From Bipolaris cookei (lineage: Eukaryota; Ascomycota; Dothideomycetes; Pleosporales; Pleosporaceae): a DNA stretch of 64,000 bases. Where the stretch lies: assembly GCA_002286855.1 (NCBI GenBank), contig NRSV01000050.1:193345-257344 (forward strand), written 5' to 3'. The notes under the pieces are model-generated. The model had not been told where the DNA came from. It did no database searches and worked only from the letters and a program-made list of their open reading frames with translations. Every line of letters starts with the position of its first letter. Position 1 is the stretch's first letter. Below are positions 24,591 to 35,543 of the stretch, piece by piece. The translations under genes were made by a program, and so were the position numbers.

Positions 24591-26011
24591 ATGCCTTCAA
24601 TAAGTGAGATAGTAAAAACACACCGACCAGACCTGGTTCCATATGAAGAACTGTGTAGGCACCGTCTATTTAGCCTAATTGAGGTCACCACTAATAACGC
24701 ATCAGACAAATGGTTTCACACTTACCCAGAGCTTTCATTTCAAGAAAAGAACACTGCAGATGCCATTGTGAAGCACCTCAAGACCTTCAAAGTGTTCACC
24801 ATCCATTCTTCCATCGGCGGTCATGGAATTGCTGCCAGTTTCTCAAATGGTCCCGGGAAAACCATCCTTTTGCGTGCTGATACCGATGCCCTGCCCGTTG
24901 AAGAGAAGACAGGACTGCAGTACGCTAGTACAGCGCGTATGAAAGATCTTGATGGTGTTGAGAAGCCGGTCATGCATGCCTGTGGGCATGGTATGCATAT
25001 TACTGCGTTACTCGCAGCTGCAGAGTGCTTGGTCAGATGCAAGGACGAGTGGAGTGGTGAGTTGATATTAGTGTTCCAGCCCGCTGAAGAAAGGGCAGGC
25101 GGGGCCCAGAATATGGTGTAAGTGCAGAGGGACTCCTACAGAATTTCATAAGGATGCTGATTAATTCCAGTGATGACGGTCTATACAAAAAGGTCAAAGA
25201 ACCAGACGTCGTAGTCGGAGCACACGTCATGCCTGAAAGAGCTGGAGTAATTGGCACAAAACGTGGTCTCATAGCCAGCTCAGCAGACAGATTTCAGTGC
25301 GTAAATCATTTTCTATCACCTTTTCCAAGCTGACAATGTCATAGACTCCGTATCCCAGGTCGTCAAGCCCACGCCTCAACCCCCCATCGCAGTATTGATC
25401 CCATCTTGCAAGCAGCTTCCACAATCATGCGTCTCCAGTCCATTGTGTCGCGCGAGGTTGACCCCCTAGACTTCGCTGTTGTAACCGTCTCAGCCTTCCA
25501 CGCCGGCGACGCCGAAAACATTATTCCCTCCGAAGCCAACCTGAAAATCGACGTACGTGCAGGCCTACCCCAAACACGTGAACGCGTCCTAGCAAGCGTA
25601 AAACGTATAGTAGTTGCCGAGGCAGCTGCTTCCAACAATCCCTCTGAGCCCACACTTACACCGACAACACAATTCCCCCTGTTGTTCAACGACGACGGTG
25701 TCACCGATGCGCTGGAGCAGTCTTTTTCCCAGCACTTCAAGCCCGGTAAAACGAGTTATCAGAATGACATTTCAAGGCTTCAGGGAAGCGAGGACTTTGG
25801 TATTCTGGCTACGGCGATTGGGAAACCGAGCTGCTTTTTCCTGTATGGAGGAATAGATCCCAAGGTATGGGACAAGGCGGAGGCAGAGGACAGGATGAGT
25901 GAGGATATCCCTGGAAACCATAGTCCGTTTTTTGCACCAGCCATTCAGCCTACTCTTACTGTTGGCATGGAAGGGTATGTTGTTGCGGCGTTGACTTTTT
26001 TGAGAAAATAA
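24591..26011 (+). CDS. M20-family amidohydrolase (M20D type)
   Basis: Such di-zinc amidohydrolases cleave N-acyl or indole-acyl amino acid amides. Three exons (24591-25117, 25171-25296, 25345-26011) with introns of 53 and 48 nt close in phase to give 439 residues. Metal-site motifs are present: VMHACGHGMH (C131, H133), FQPAEERAGG, GAHVMPERAG and, near the C-terminus, IPGNHSPFF. The dimerisation-domain entrance RIPGRQAHASTPHRS and SFHAGDAENIIP-type strand SAFHAGDAENIIPSEA match the family. The residue after CGH, usually Asp in M20D enzymes, is Gly here; the metal ligands themselves are kept. No signal peptide is evident (MPSISEIVKTHRPDLVPY), so it is probably cytosolic. The substrate is unknown. 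Confidence 0.9.
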
Positions 26012-26587
26012 CAGTAGCTGGGAGGCGTTGAACACATCAGTGGTATTACGAGCATTGGTGGCTATTGATCCATTGGAAATTTTCTTGGTAAATCATGTAA
26101 AAGAGTATGTGGCTGTCAAAGTTCTCGGATGGGCCTCAATAGATGAAAGCATTTCGGTTTGGTCGCGAAGTCACCGATGGCATAGACACGGCTAAATTAC
26201 GTTATTGAGATCATCAGAGTCTTGATAAGGAGAAAGCCACTACAGATATGGGCATCATGCCAGAGCTAGGTAGCTGTATCGAAGGCAGGGAAGGAGCCTT
26301 GCCATAACCTAATGAGGATTGATGAGCAGACTACTACCCCACCCTTTCCCCACCCATATGCTCCCCAATATTTCCCAGTGCAAGTCTATCCATATTTGAC
26401 GATTGGGTTGCAGCGCCACTGCATGGGCAGACGAATTCCTCTCTATACGAGGTTGTCAAATTACTTCGTACTAATGACGTATGAACGACGATACCGAGTA
26501 AACCTATTAAATTACTTAAAGCCAGCGGACTGGGAACACCATCATTCTGCCAGAAGTCTACCATTCACAATCACATTACCCGCAATC
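26012..26587. other. intergenic; promoter of the decarboxylase-like gene
   Basis: No separate gene is seen. The frame of the next gene is open upstream through 26312, but the ATG at 26588 is preferred because the codons before it give no family sequence. Confidence 0.45.
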
Positions 26588-27997
26588 ATGTCTCACCAGG
26601 AAGATACCAAGAATGCTCCCGAAGAGCACCAGATGCACCGCACCGGCTCATGGCTACCATCCGACCACCGCGTGCACAAGAAATGGCTGGGAGGCATCAT
26701 AGAAAAGGTGGAAAACAACCCAAAAGACCTCCATCCAGTCATCCAGGAGTTCAAAGATTTGATTGAGAAAAATACGCGCATCTACATTCTCGTCAACTCC
26801 ATGTTCGAAGAGATACCCGCCAAGAAACCGTACAAGAGTGATCCGGGCGGCCACAAGCAAGTCCGCGATTATCACCATATGCTGGCGCTTTTCAATCACA
26901 TTCTTACTACTGCGCCTGAGTGGAGTGATCATGAGTATTCGGTCGGTGTGGTTGGGACGCCATTTAATGCTATTCTGGACTGGCCTATGGTAAGTAGAAC
27001 TGATGCATCTAAATATTCGAGTTGAACTAACACATCCATTTTCTACCGATAGGGCACACCATCTGGCTTCGCCTTCTTCCTCGACCCAGAAGTCAACAAG
27101 ATGATCAAAAAAGTCCTAAACGTATGGGCCGAATTCCTCGCCTCACCAGACTCAGCATACGTGCTAGATAACAACCAGATCGGCTGGTTCAGCGAGCACG
27201 GCACACACGATCTCGAACTGACCGCAAACGTGGGCCGCTCCTCCCAAAAATTCGACGAGCTCTTCCAATGCGATTCGAAAAAGAAGCACCACGGCTACAC
27301 CTCCTGGGACCACTTCTTCACCCGTCTCTTTCAATCCGACAAGCGCCCCGTCGCCAGCCCCGATGACGACAGCGTCATCACAAATGCCTGTGAATCAAAA
27401 CCATACAAAGTCAGCCGCAACGTCGCGCAGCGCGACCGTTTCTGGATCAAAGGCCAACCATACTCGCTCATGGACATGCTCGCCATGGACCCCCTGCACG
27501 AGCACTTTATTGGTGGAACAATATACCAAGCCTTCCTTTCTGCGCTGAGTTACCACCGGTGGCACGCGCCCGTCAGCGGCATGATCAATAAAGCGTATCT
27601 AGTCGAAGGCACCTACTTTTCCGAACCACTGTTCGAGGGTCTCGGTGATCCTTCCAACAATGGAGGCATTAGTGAGGAAGGGGAGAAAACGGGGCAGGGG
27701 TATCTTACTGCGACGGCTACGCGAGCAATCATATTTATTGAGGCAGATAATTCCGATCTGGGTCTTGTGTGCTTTATGGGTATTGGTATGACGGAAGTGT
27801 CTACGTGCGAGATCACGGTCAAGGAAGGGGAGCGCGTTGAGAAGGGAGATGAGATTGGCATGTTTCATTATGGGGGGAGTACGCATTGCTTGATTTTCAG
27901 GAAGGGGGTTGAGTTAGAGGGGTTTCCTGATACGCAGGATGCGGAGCATAACGTTCCTGTTAGGTCGAAACTTGCTGTTGTTAAAAAGACTGGTTGA
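26588..27997 (+). CDS. phosphatidylserine decarboxylase-like protein
   Basis: The protein belongs to the pyruvoyl-dependent PSD superfamily, in the fungal branch with an added N-terminal domain that includes aromatic amino acid decarboxylases. Exon 1 is 26588-26989 and exon 2 is 27053-27997; the 63-nt intron (GTAAGT..CGATAG) is phase 0, giving 448 residues. The N-terminal domain (about residues 35-160) carries HPVIQEFKDLIEKN and GTPFNAILDWPMGTPSGFA. The catalytic domain starts at YTSWDHFFTRLF with PVASPDDDSVITNACE. Near the C-terminus is MFHYGGSTHCLIF: the Gly-Ser bond at G409-S410 is the expected self-cleavage site that forms the pyruvoyl group. The His of SYHRWHAPVSG is also kept. There is no membrane segment, so a soluble amino acid or other decarboxylase is possible; the substrate cannot be called. 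Confidence 0.88.
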
Positions 27998-28363
27998 GTG
28001 GTGTGGAGATTAGAAGGTATTGTAGTAATACAAAGCTTCATATCGCTGGTGCCATGAGACTTTACTAATTGAGTAGTGGACCTACAAACCTTTTCTATAT
28101 ATATATTTTTATATCGAAGGCTATACATTGCTTCTATGACAACATAAATGTCCGAACCTAAATCAGGCACAGAGGGAGTGATCACGTGACCCCAATTCCC
28201 CACAGATACCTGTGCACGAACCCAGGAGTAGATCACCCCTTTTTTCCCCTTTGAACGTAGAACAGAGATAGCAATGAACTATAGTTACTTGTCACCCCCA
28301 CTCACCCGCACGTTGTGTACACCGTACAACTAGCTCTATTGACTTAGACATATTGCCAGCGAT
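27998..28363. other. intergenic between decarboxylase gene and hAT element
   Basis: This is 3' flank sequence with an AT-rich tract (TATATATATATTTTTATAT near 28097). A palindromic TCACGTGA, a common fungal bHLH-type site, is at 28182-28189. No gene is seen. Confidence 0.5.
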
Positions 28364-28407
28364 TGACATGGTCAGGCAACCCAAGTTGCCCGACCAGGCC
28401 CAGCCCA

Positions 28408-28445
28408 GCCCAAGTGCCCCATGGGCGCCCATGGGGCATTTGGGC
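28408..28445. repeat. 38-bp subterminal palindrome of the hAT element
   Basis: The sequence around CCCCATGGGCGCCCATGGGG reads the same on both strands for 38 bases with a single mismatched pair. A shorter 18-bp form (CCCATGGGCGCCCATGGG) lies at the opposite end of the element, at 31461-31478 and again at 33357-33374. Confidence 0.85.
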
Positions 28446-28640
28446 ACGGCCAAGCTTTTGACATTAGTATTACTAATCTATGTATAAATGGTTGGTCTTG
28501 CTACTAGTATAAAACGCTTGTTCTGAAGTGCAATATCAACTCACTTATATAATGAGGGATAAGATCTTCTACTATATTACTACATTTCTACGATAACAGA
28601 ACTTCGAACACACAACGTGCGTGCGTAACACGGTACTAAT

Positions 28641-31265
28641 CTACTCGCTACTGCCATCATACCACATACTATCTGACAACTGTTCGAGTAGCGGAGACTC
28701 GACGCTAAACAACGCTGCCTCAGAGCCGCGATACTCATCGTGCTGGTGCTTTCCAACATCAATTAGACCGCTATTACCCCAATGGTTAAGACATAATAGC
28801 GCTTCTGACGTTACCTCATTGAGACGTCGTCGGCGACTATCTAATACAAAACCCGCAGTACTAAATACTCTCTCGGCTTCAGAACTCATAGCAGGTGTTG
28901 AGTATACGTCGATAGCAAATCGTGAGATTGATGGATACTTTGCTCGCACTTGATCCCGTAACCAATATTGGAAGGGTACTAGGTTATCATCCGTCTCGAG
29001 CTCACTATTGAGATACAGAGTGAGCTCGTCTCCAACAGGCCGGGGTATTCTTAAACGACGGCCTTCTTTCAACAAGTCGTCGATATTATTGAGCTTGACT
29101 TTCTTGATTGGTGGTTGATTAGGATCTGACGAGCTAGGTATATGTCGCCCTTGGGATAACTGAGATGGGTTTGACGACGTCGTATATACTTGCACTGGTG
29201 TCGTAGCGCGAGGTCGATAGTCTCGTTCCCACATAGATCGGACCTTATGGAGTTGCGCATCTACCTCGGATTCTTTCCAGTTCAACTTTAAATACTCAAG
29301 CTTCCCACGAGGATCAAAGAGTAGAGCTGCAGTATATACTGGTGAATCGTCTAGCTTCGTATAATACTCGTTAGCCTTAGCCCAGGCGTGTTCGATTGCT
29401 GTCCAAAACGCTACTTCAGTAGAGCTCTGTGCGTACGTGTTCTTCAACGTCTCTAGTTGAGTGAGAATTAATTGAATAGAGTCGTATACGTAGGCAATAC
29501 CATTCATAGTATGCTCACTTGGGCGGTTCTCCATACGCTTTGTGAACAGTTTAAGTGGTTCTAGCATATCTAGAATCTCATTGACAATAGCCCAGTCGTC
29601 GGCACAAAGGCGGCTTGTAAATATAGCATTAGTAATTCGATTCTCAACTTCGTTATTGGACGACGCAACTCGAGCTAAGCGCAACGCTGCTGCGTGTTCA
29701 TGGTCAAGAAAATCGTCTAACGATACGCGAAGCTTTCGAGCTCGATGGAGCATGTCGCGAGTTGAGTTCCACCTATATTACATTATTAGCTTACTCTTAA
29801 TAAGTAATAATTGATAGTAAGATAGTAATTCTTACCGTGTTGAGTTGTCTAGCTTAAGTCTCAACGCTTCAAACTGACGCTCGGATCTCTCGTCTGATTG
29901 TGCCCAAACCCGCTGCTGAGCTTCTTCAAATCTCTTGACACGTCCTGGAGACTTATTAACCCACCGAACAATTTGAGCTATCATCCCAATTGGCCCCTGA
30001 GCACGCCAGAGCTTTGTTTGCTCAGCCACGCTAGCTACGTTAGCAACCTCTCCTTGAAATTTGCTATAGTCATTGCCATATAGAAGTTCTTGCGCAATAA
30101 GGTTCAGTATATGGCCAACACACCGCAACCGCCGCTCCTTCGGTTCAAAGTGGTACCGCCTGCCTAGCTCAGCTATACAAGTGTCGTTGCTTGATGCGTT
30201 ATCAAGAACAATAAAGCCTAGCTTGTCTTGGAAGCCGTAATCCTCAATTACAGGTATAACAGTGCGAGCAATTGATAACCCATCATGGCGGTCACTCATC
30301 TCCGTAAGAGCGATAAGAGCTGTACAGCAATGACCTCGGCGATCAACCCAGTTAGCAGTGATACCGTTGATTGCTTTACGTCTGCTAGAAGTCCAGAGAT
30401 CAAAGGCAAGGTGTATAGAGCTAATTGCTGACTTCATGTTCTCTCGGATCTCTTGTTTGTGGATAGGAAATTCCTGGGTGATCCACCGGCTCACTGTACG
30501 TGGGTTGGGTACAACGTCAACTTTTAACAACGGGTGAGCTGTTTGTACGACCTTCTTAAAGTAAGGGCTATTAATTTTCTCGAATGGGACGTTATCGTAT
30601 ACAATCCAACGAAAGATGTCTTTACGGAGAATGTCTGGATCGCTAGCCTCGGTGAGACGGTCGTGAGTTGATTGCTGCTTTAGATCGCCGTGGTCAAATG
30701 TTGCTATTGAGTAGTCTTGATGAAGTTGGCTCACAGCGTCGGTGACATGCTCCTTGTACGTCTTGTAGTGAATGTCTTTAAAGTGCTTAATTACTCCTTT
30801 TGATCCACCCTGCGTACGCACAGGCTCTTCAAGAGTTGGTCTAGCAAGGTGACAAGCCTTGCACAAGAAACACTCTGTTCTCTCGACCTTCCTAGTCTTC
30901 GTATTCACTCTTGGTCCGATTAATGGTACTCCATAACGCCACCACCAAGCACTTGTTCGTTTGTGTCGCTCTAATAACTCAAACCCCTGAAGAGGGCGGG
31001 CACCAGCATTCCAATCGATCCACTTATAATCGAACGGCATAGATATAACGGGAGCCGGCTCAGCTAAGGCGACAACAGTGTCCTCATAGGTCTCTTGAAA
31101 TTGAGTAGGTACCTCTAGCTGGCTTGATTGGAGGGTAGAAAGGGTAGATCCGTCATCTTCATAGATACTAAACGTTCGATCAAAGGGGCCTTGAACAGGT
31201 GGTTCTGGGTCAAATTGCGTGCCAGGAAAGTCGCGCTGGCTCGCAAACTGAAAGTTAAAAGTCAT
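28641..31265 (-). CDS. hAT transposase, apparently intact, 853 residues
   Basis: Exon 1 is 31265-29836 and exon 2 is 29772-28641. The 63-nt intron (GTAAGA..ATATAG) in phase 2 joins LDNSTR to WNSTRDMLHRARKLR. The N-terminal part has a BED-like zinc finger (RTECFLCKACHLARPT with VIKHFKDIHYKTY, near residues 130-180). The RNase H-like catalytic core follows (SSIHLAFDLWTSSRRKAIN, then YGFQDKLGFIVLDNASSND and CVGHILNLIAQELL). The C-terminal dimerisation region is AIDVYSTPAMSSEAERVFS followed by TAGFVLDSRRRRLNEVTSE. No stop or frameshift is present, in contrast to the pogo and LINE copies, so this may be a recent arrival. A nearby second copy of most of exon 1 is identical. Confidence 0.9.
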
Positions 31266-31485
31266 ATTAATAGTGTAGAATAGTTTCTTGATATAGAAGT
31301 AGAGCAGAGATATAGAGTATTGTAGGTAAGAGATGAGATGAGGTGAGACTTCTAATATCGCTGTGGATTGACTGGTAACCTTACACTACACAGCGTCATA
31401 AGCTTAACTATATTAGTACTAGCGCTACCTAAAATGGCTAGAGCAGTCCTGCCCATGGGCCCCATGGGCGCCCATGGGATTCAGA

Positions 31486-31486
31486 N
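31486..31486. other. single N, probable contig join
   Basis: One undetermined base separates the end of the first hAT copy from the start of an exact repeat of 29591-31485. It is most simply read as a scaffold join between overlapping contigs. Confidence 0.85.
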
Positions 31487-33161
31487 CCCAGTCGTCGGCA
31501 CAAAGGCGGCTTGTAAATATAGCATTAGTAATTCGATTCTCAACTTCGTTATTGGACGACGCAACTCGAGCTAAGCGCAACGCTGCTGCGTGTTCATGGT
31601 CAAGAAAATCGTCTAACGATACGCGAAGCTTTCGAGCTCGATGGAGCATGTCGCGAGTTGAGTTCCACCTATATTACATTATTAGCTTACTCTTAATAAG
31701 TAATAATTGATAGTAAGATAGTAATTCTTACCGTGTTGAGTTGTCTAGCTTAAGTCTCAACGCTTCAAACTGACGCTCGGATCTCTCGTCTGATTGTGCC
31801 CAAACCCGCTGCTGAGCTTCTTCAAATCTCTTGACACGTCCTGGAGACTTATTAACCCACCGAACAATTTGAGCTATCATCCCAATTGGCCCCTGAGCAC
31901 GCCAGAGCTTTGTTTGCTCAGCCACGCTAGCTACGTTAGCAACCTCTCCTTGAAATTTGCTATAGTCATTGCCATATAGAAGTTCTTGCGCAATAAGGTT
32001 CAGTATATGGCCAACACACCGCAACCGCCGCTCCTTCGGTTCAAAGTGGTACCGCCTGCCTAGCTCAGCTATACAAGTGTCGTTGCTTGATGCGTTATCA
32101 AGAACAATAAAGCCTAGCTTGTCTTGGAAGCCGTAATCCTCAATTACAGGTATAACAGTGCGAGCAATTGATAACCCATCATGGCGGTCACTCATCTCCG
32201 TAAGAGCGATAAGAGCTGTACAGCAATGACCTCGGCGATCAACCCAGTTAGCAGTGATACCGTTGATTGCTTTACGTCTGCTAGAAGTCCAGAGATCAAA
32301 GGCAAGGTGTATAGAGCTAATTGCTGACTTCATGTTCTCTCGGATCTCTTGTTTGTGGATAGGAAATTCCTGGGTGATCCACCGGCTCACTGTACGTGGG
32401 TTGGGTACAACGTCAACTTTTAACAACGGGTGAGCTGTTTGTACGACCTTCTTAAAGTAAGGGCTATTAATTTTCTCGAATGGGACGTTATCGTATACAA
32501 TCCAACGAAAGATGTCTTTACGGAGAATGTCTGGATCGCTAGCCTCGGTGAGACGGTCGTGAGTTGATTGCTGCTTTAGATCGCCGTGGTCAAATGTTGC
32601 TATTGAGTAGTCTTGATGAAGTTGGCTCACAGCGTCGGTGACATGCTCCTTGTACGTCTTGTAGTGAATGTCTTTAAAGTGCTTAATTACTCCTTTTGAT
32701 CCACCCTGCGTACGCACAGGCTCTTCAAGAGTTGGTCTAGCAAGGTGACAAGCCTTGCACAAGAAACACTCTGTTCTCTCGACCTTCCTAGTCTTCGTAT
32801 TCACTCTTGGTCCGATTAATGGTACTCCATAACGCCACCACCAAGCACTTGTTCGTTTGTGTCGCTCTAATAACTCAAACCCCTGAAGAGGGCGGGCACC
32901 AGCATTCCAATCGATCCACTTATAATCGAACGGCATAGATATAACGGGAGCCGGCTCAGCTAAGGCGACAACAGTGTCCTCATAGGTCTCTTGAAATTGA
33001 GTAGGTACCTCTAGCTGGCTTGATTGGAGGGTAGAAAGGGTAGATCCGTCATCTTCATAGATACTAAACGTTCGATCAAAGGGGCCTTGAACAGGTGGTT
33101 CTGGGTCAAATTGCGTGCCAGGAAAGTCGCGCTGGCTCGCAAACTGAAAGTTAAAAGTCAT
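31487..33161 (-). pseudogene. partial hAT transposase (second copy)
   Basis: The copy contains all of exon 1 (33161-31732), the intron, and only the first 182 nt of exon 2, cut at the N. The missing part is the C-terminal dimerisation domain. It is either an assembly duplicate or a truncated tandem copy; the entry at 31487-33381 gives the reasons. Confidence 0.8.
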
Positions 33162-33381
33162 ATTAATAGTGTAGAATAGTTTCTTGATATAGAAGTAGAG
33201 CAGAGATATAGAGTATTGTAGGTAAGAGATGAGATGAGGTGAGACTTCTAATATCGCTGTGGATTGACTGGTAACCTTACACTACACAGCGTCATAAGCT
33301 TAACTATATTAGTACTAGCGCTACCTAAAATGGCTAGAGCAGTCCTGCCCATGGGCCCCATGGGCGCCCATGGGATTCAGA
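31487..33381. repeat. exact direct duplicate of 29591-31485
   Basis: All aligned landmarks are offset by exactly 1,896 positions: the transposase exon 1 borders, the intron, the ATG and the terminal palindrome. The predicted 477-residue exon 1 product is identical in both. The copy begins inside transposase exon 2 and ends in the terminal sequence TGGGATTCAGA. Confidence 0.92.
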
Positions 33382-33408
33382 CCATGGGGAGGGCGCCCGA
33401 CCATGTCA
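33382..33408. mobile_element. right terminus of the hAT element
   Basis: GCCCGACCATGTCA at 33395-33408 is the inverted counterpart of TGACATGGTCAGGC at 28364, with one mismatch in 14. It therefore closes the element begun at 28364. Confidence 0.65.
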
Positions 33409-34591
33409 TTTACTGTGCAGCGAGCGACATTGCAGCTTGATCCTGCATGCAATGACTCGTAGACTAACTATTTAGGGATGCATGGTGATTGCGTTCATGA
33501 GTGGAGGTGTTGCATTCTTCCTAATCGCCACGCACTTGCAGTCGCGTATGCAGGTGCAGGTTCGCAAAGTCCAGCCCCACTCAGAGGCTGCTGGCATTCC
33601 CTTGCGGCCTACTATCACCATCGACACGCAATAGCAGGAATCAATGAGTCGGTCCATCTTCAGCACCGCTAATGGGCGAGTAACTGCCGGATTGAAGACG
33701 CGATATACGCATTGGTGCAATGAGGACGTTACTATTCAGTGATGAGAGATTGACGGCTACAGGATATGGAAGCGTAGGAAAGAATGCAGAACAATCACTA
33801 ATTTCCTCAACTATGACTTCTTCTAGAGTTACCGAGAGACACGAGGTTATGTAGGCACATAAGTATGCAGACCAATACGGCATGGTACGATCAAGTATGA
33901 CACTGCAGTCATGACGGGCTGCTCCTTGTCCCTTAATGGACCGGTAAACTTCACCGCCCATTGTACTTGAGCTGCTCACTAGCAACGCAAGCGCTTAGAG
34001 ATTGCGGCGTCGTCGCTGTGGCGTAGCCTTGTACTGTGCCGTATGATCCTTCAAAATGCTTACGGTCATTCTCTAATCATACCATCCGCCTCCCGTTACG
34101 AGTTTTGGTGTCGCAACGACGGAATCATGCACCTTAGCGCGCTACAGGCGAATGCATGCAGAATCCACAGATTCCGCGGATGCGGTGCCGGTGTCTTGCC
34201 CCCGCGCTAGCTAAAAGTGGCCACGCGCAGGGCTGTACCGAGTCAGAACCTAAATAAAACGTCACACACCAAGATTGTTCGTCCGGATCGGCTTGCCCGC
34301 ACATCCTGGAAGTCAGAACTGTGCCGCTAGTCGATATGCGAAGTCCATACATACCATCCATCAGGATGGGCCTAGACTGCTATACGCTTGAATGAAATCC
34401 ATATCATCCCGGAGAAATATCAAAATGCTCATCCATGGGTCCTCGGCGTGTCAAGGTCTGACGCGCGGGGCGCCTCATTTGCAGCCCGTATCCAACACCC
34501 CGGCCCCACCTCGGTTAGGCTATATCAAGTAGTGGATGCGCAGGTCAGGCTCATCGGCTTTGCCAGCAGTTTGGTCCCAGCGCCGTTTTTC
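33409..34591. other. 1.2 kb without a supported gene
   Basis: Only short, featureless frames are present. Nothing repeat-like was recognised between the hAT end and the hypothetical frame at 34592. Confidence 0.45.
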
Positions 34592-35155
34592 CTATGGCTG
34601 ATCGAACAGCTCACTGACGAAAAGATTGACCTCGCGCTGTCGGGATGGGGCTTGCTTGATCATCCTGTACCAGGCATATCTTCTCAGCAAGTGTTCGTGA
34701 TACCCTTCTCTTCTCCATGCCTCTATCAACGCACCAATGTTGAGCACTCGTCCTAAGTTCGCCACACCTCTTCTACTTTGCAAGACATCACCGCCAAAAG
34801 TAATGTCATCTCCTGTCAGGCTTGGACACTTGTGCAGCATCGTAAGGATATTTCTTATTGGTTCGGTAATACTGCAAGGAAGTCGCCTAATGCAGGGTAA
34901 CTCGGTTTGCCTTGGTGCATAAACCCATAGGACTTCTTCTCTTTCATTGGCTTCGTTGCTTAAACTTTGTTGTCGGACATTGGTACAACAATTTTCCAGC
35001 GCGAGACAGAATTGCGTGAAGAAATCCTCTGCATATCCCAGATGTAAGCCTTGGCTTCTTTGTAAGATGCCATCGGTGTGTCTCAAGTTCAGTCGACTGC
35101 ATAGATATTTTGGCAGTTTGGGCGTGGGCCAAACGTTGGGGGACGCCTTTTTCAT
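34592..35155 (-). CDS. hypothetical 187-residue frame, possibly a gene remnant
   Basis: An unbroken minus-strand frame starts at the ATG at 35155 (MKKASPNVWPTPKLPKYL). It has plausible codon use and helical stretches (DFFTQFCLALENCCTNV, SITEPIRNILTMLHKCPS) and ends SELFDQP. I do not recognise a family, and no intron is needed. Immediately upstream lies LTR-like sequence, so the true N-terminus may have been displaced. A 105-codon frame on the same strand at 35600-35917 could be the other part of the same broken gene, but this is speculation. Confidence 0.35.
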   Translation of the reverse strand: MKKASPNVWPTPKLPKYLCSRLNLRHTDGILQRSQGLHLGYAEDFFTQFCLALENCCTNVRQQSLSNEANEREEVLWVYAPRQTELPCIRRLPCSITEPIRNILTMLHKCPSLTGDDITFGGDVLQSRRGVANLGRVLNIGALIEAWRREGYHEHLLRRYAWYRMIKQAPSRQREVNLFVSELFDQP

Positions 35156-35238
35156 GGCCAAAGAGAACTGTTACGAACCTGAAGGGAGGAGGCACGGCGG
35201 TTAAGTTAAGAAGCATCGACGACCAGTCGACCCAGCCA

Positions 35239-35543
35239 TATGTAACGCGGGGGCACGTATCACGTGACCTCCTCGGTGGCGCATGCCCGAGGAAAGGTCT
35301 TGGCAGACCCCTCGTACATAAGCCACCGAGGAATAGTCCTCGTACATAAGCCACCGAGGAATAGTCCTCGCACATAAGCCACCGAGGAATACTCGGGCTC
35401 CTCTGACCGAGGGTTACGAGCATCAAAAGTATATAGTAATAGGCATCGAACCCCTAGGGCTCGATGTGTTCAACTTAAGTTACGAGTACAAGTACAATAT
35501 ACGAGTTACTTGCAGAAACACTGTTCATACCACCCTGTCACTT
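35239..35543. mobile_element. candidate solo LTR
   Basis: The segment starts TGTAACGCGGGGGCACG and can be ended at ACCACCCTGTCA, giving TG..CA borders about 305 bp apart, the form of a retrotransposon LTR. It contains tandem 28-bp hairpin units. No flanking 5-bp duplication was found and no internal retrotransposon region is present, so the call is tentative. Confidence 0.35.
35310..35393. repeat. three 28-bp tandem repeats with internal inverted arms
   Basis: Units at 35310-35337, 35338-35365 and 35366-35393 read CCTCGTACATAAGCCACCGA plus GGAATAGT. Units 1 and 2 are identical and unit 3 has two substitutions. Each unit carries CCTCG and CGAGG arms that can pair as a small stem. Confidence 0.9.

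Larger units (their letters stand above)
28364..31485 (-). mobile_element. hAT-superfamily transposon (left part of the duplicated locus)
   Basis: The element contains a complete minus-strand hAT transposase. Its left end starts at or near TGACATGGTCAGGC (28364). The matching right end, GCCCGACCATGTCA, is found only after the second copy, at 33395-33408. The sequence breaks at an N (31486) and then repeats 29591-31485. If the repeat is an assembly artefact, the real element is 28364-31485 plus 33382-33408, about 3.15 kb. I could not find a clean 8-bp target duplication. Confidence 0.8.

Noticed and set aside
26312..26587. Upstream in-frame extension of the decarboxylase-like gene
   Set aside because: The extra residues show no family sequence, while the ATG at 26588 starts a normal N-terminus for the family.
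28364..33408. Tandem hAT array as a true biological duplication
   Set aside because: The single N at the join and complete identity make an assembly overlap the simpler explanation, so I list it as a finding to be tested rather than a real array.
34388..34756. 122-codon plus-strand frame
   Set aside because: No recognisable feature, and it overlaps the more protein-like minus-strand frame at 34592-35155.
35310..35393. Tandem 28-bp repeats considered as a CRISPR-like array
   Set aside because: The units are contiguous with no spacers, and the organism is a fungus.
35440..35475. tRNA-like GGTTCGAT box on the minus strand
   Set aside because: No acceptor stem or A box at the right distance; it lies inside the LTR-like segment.
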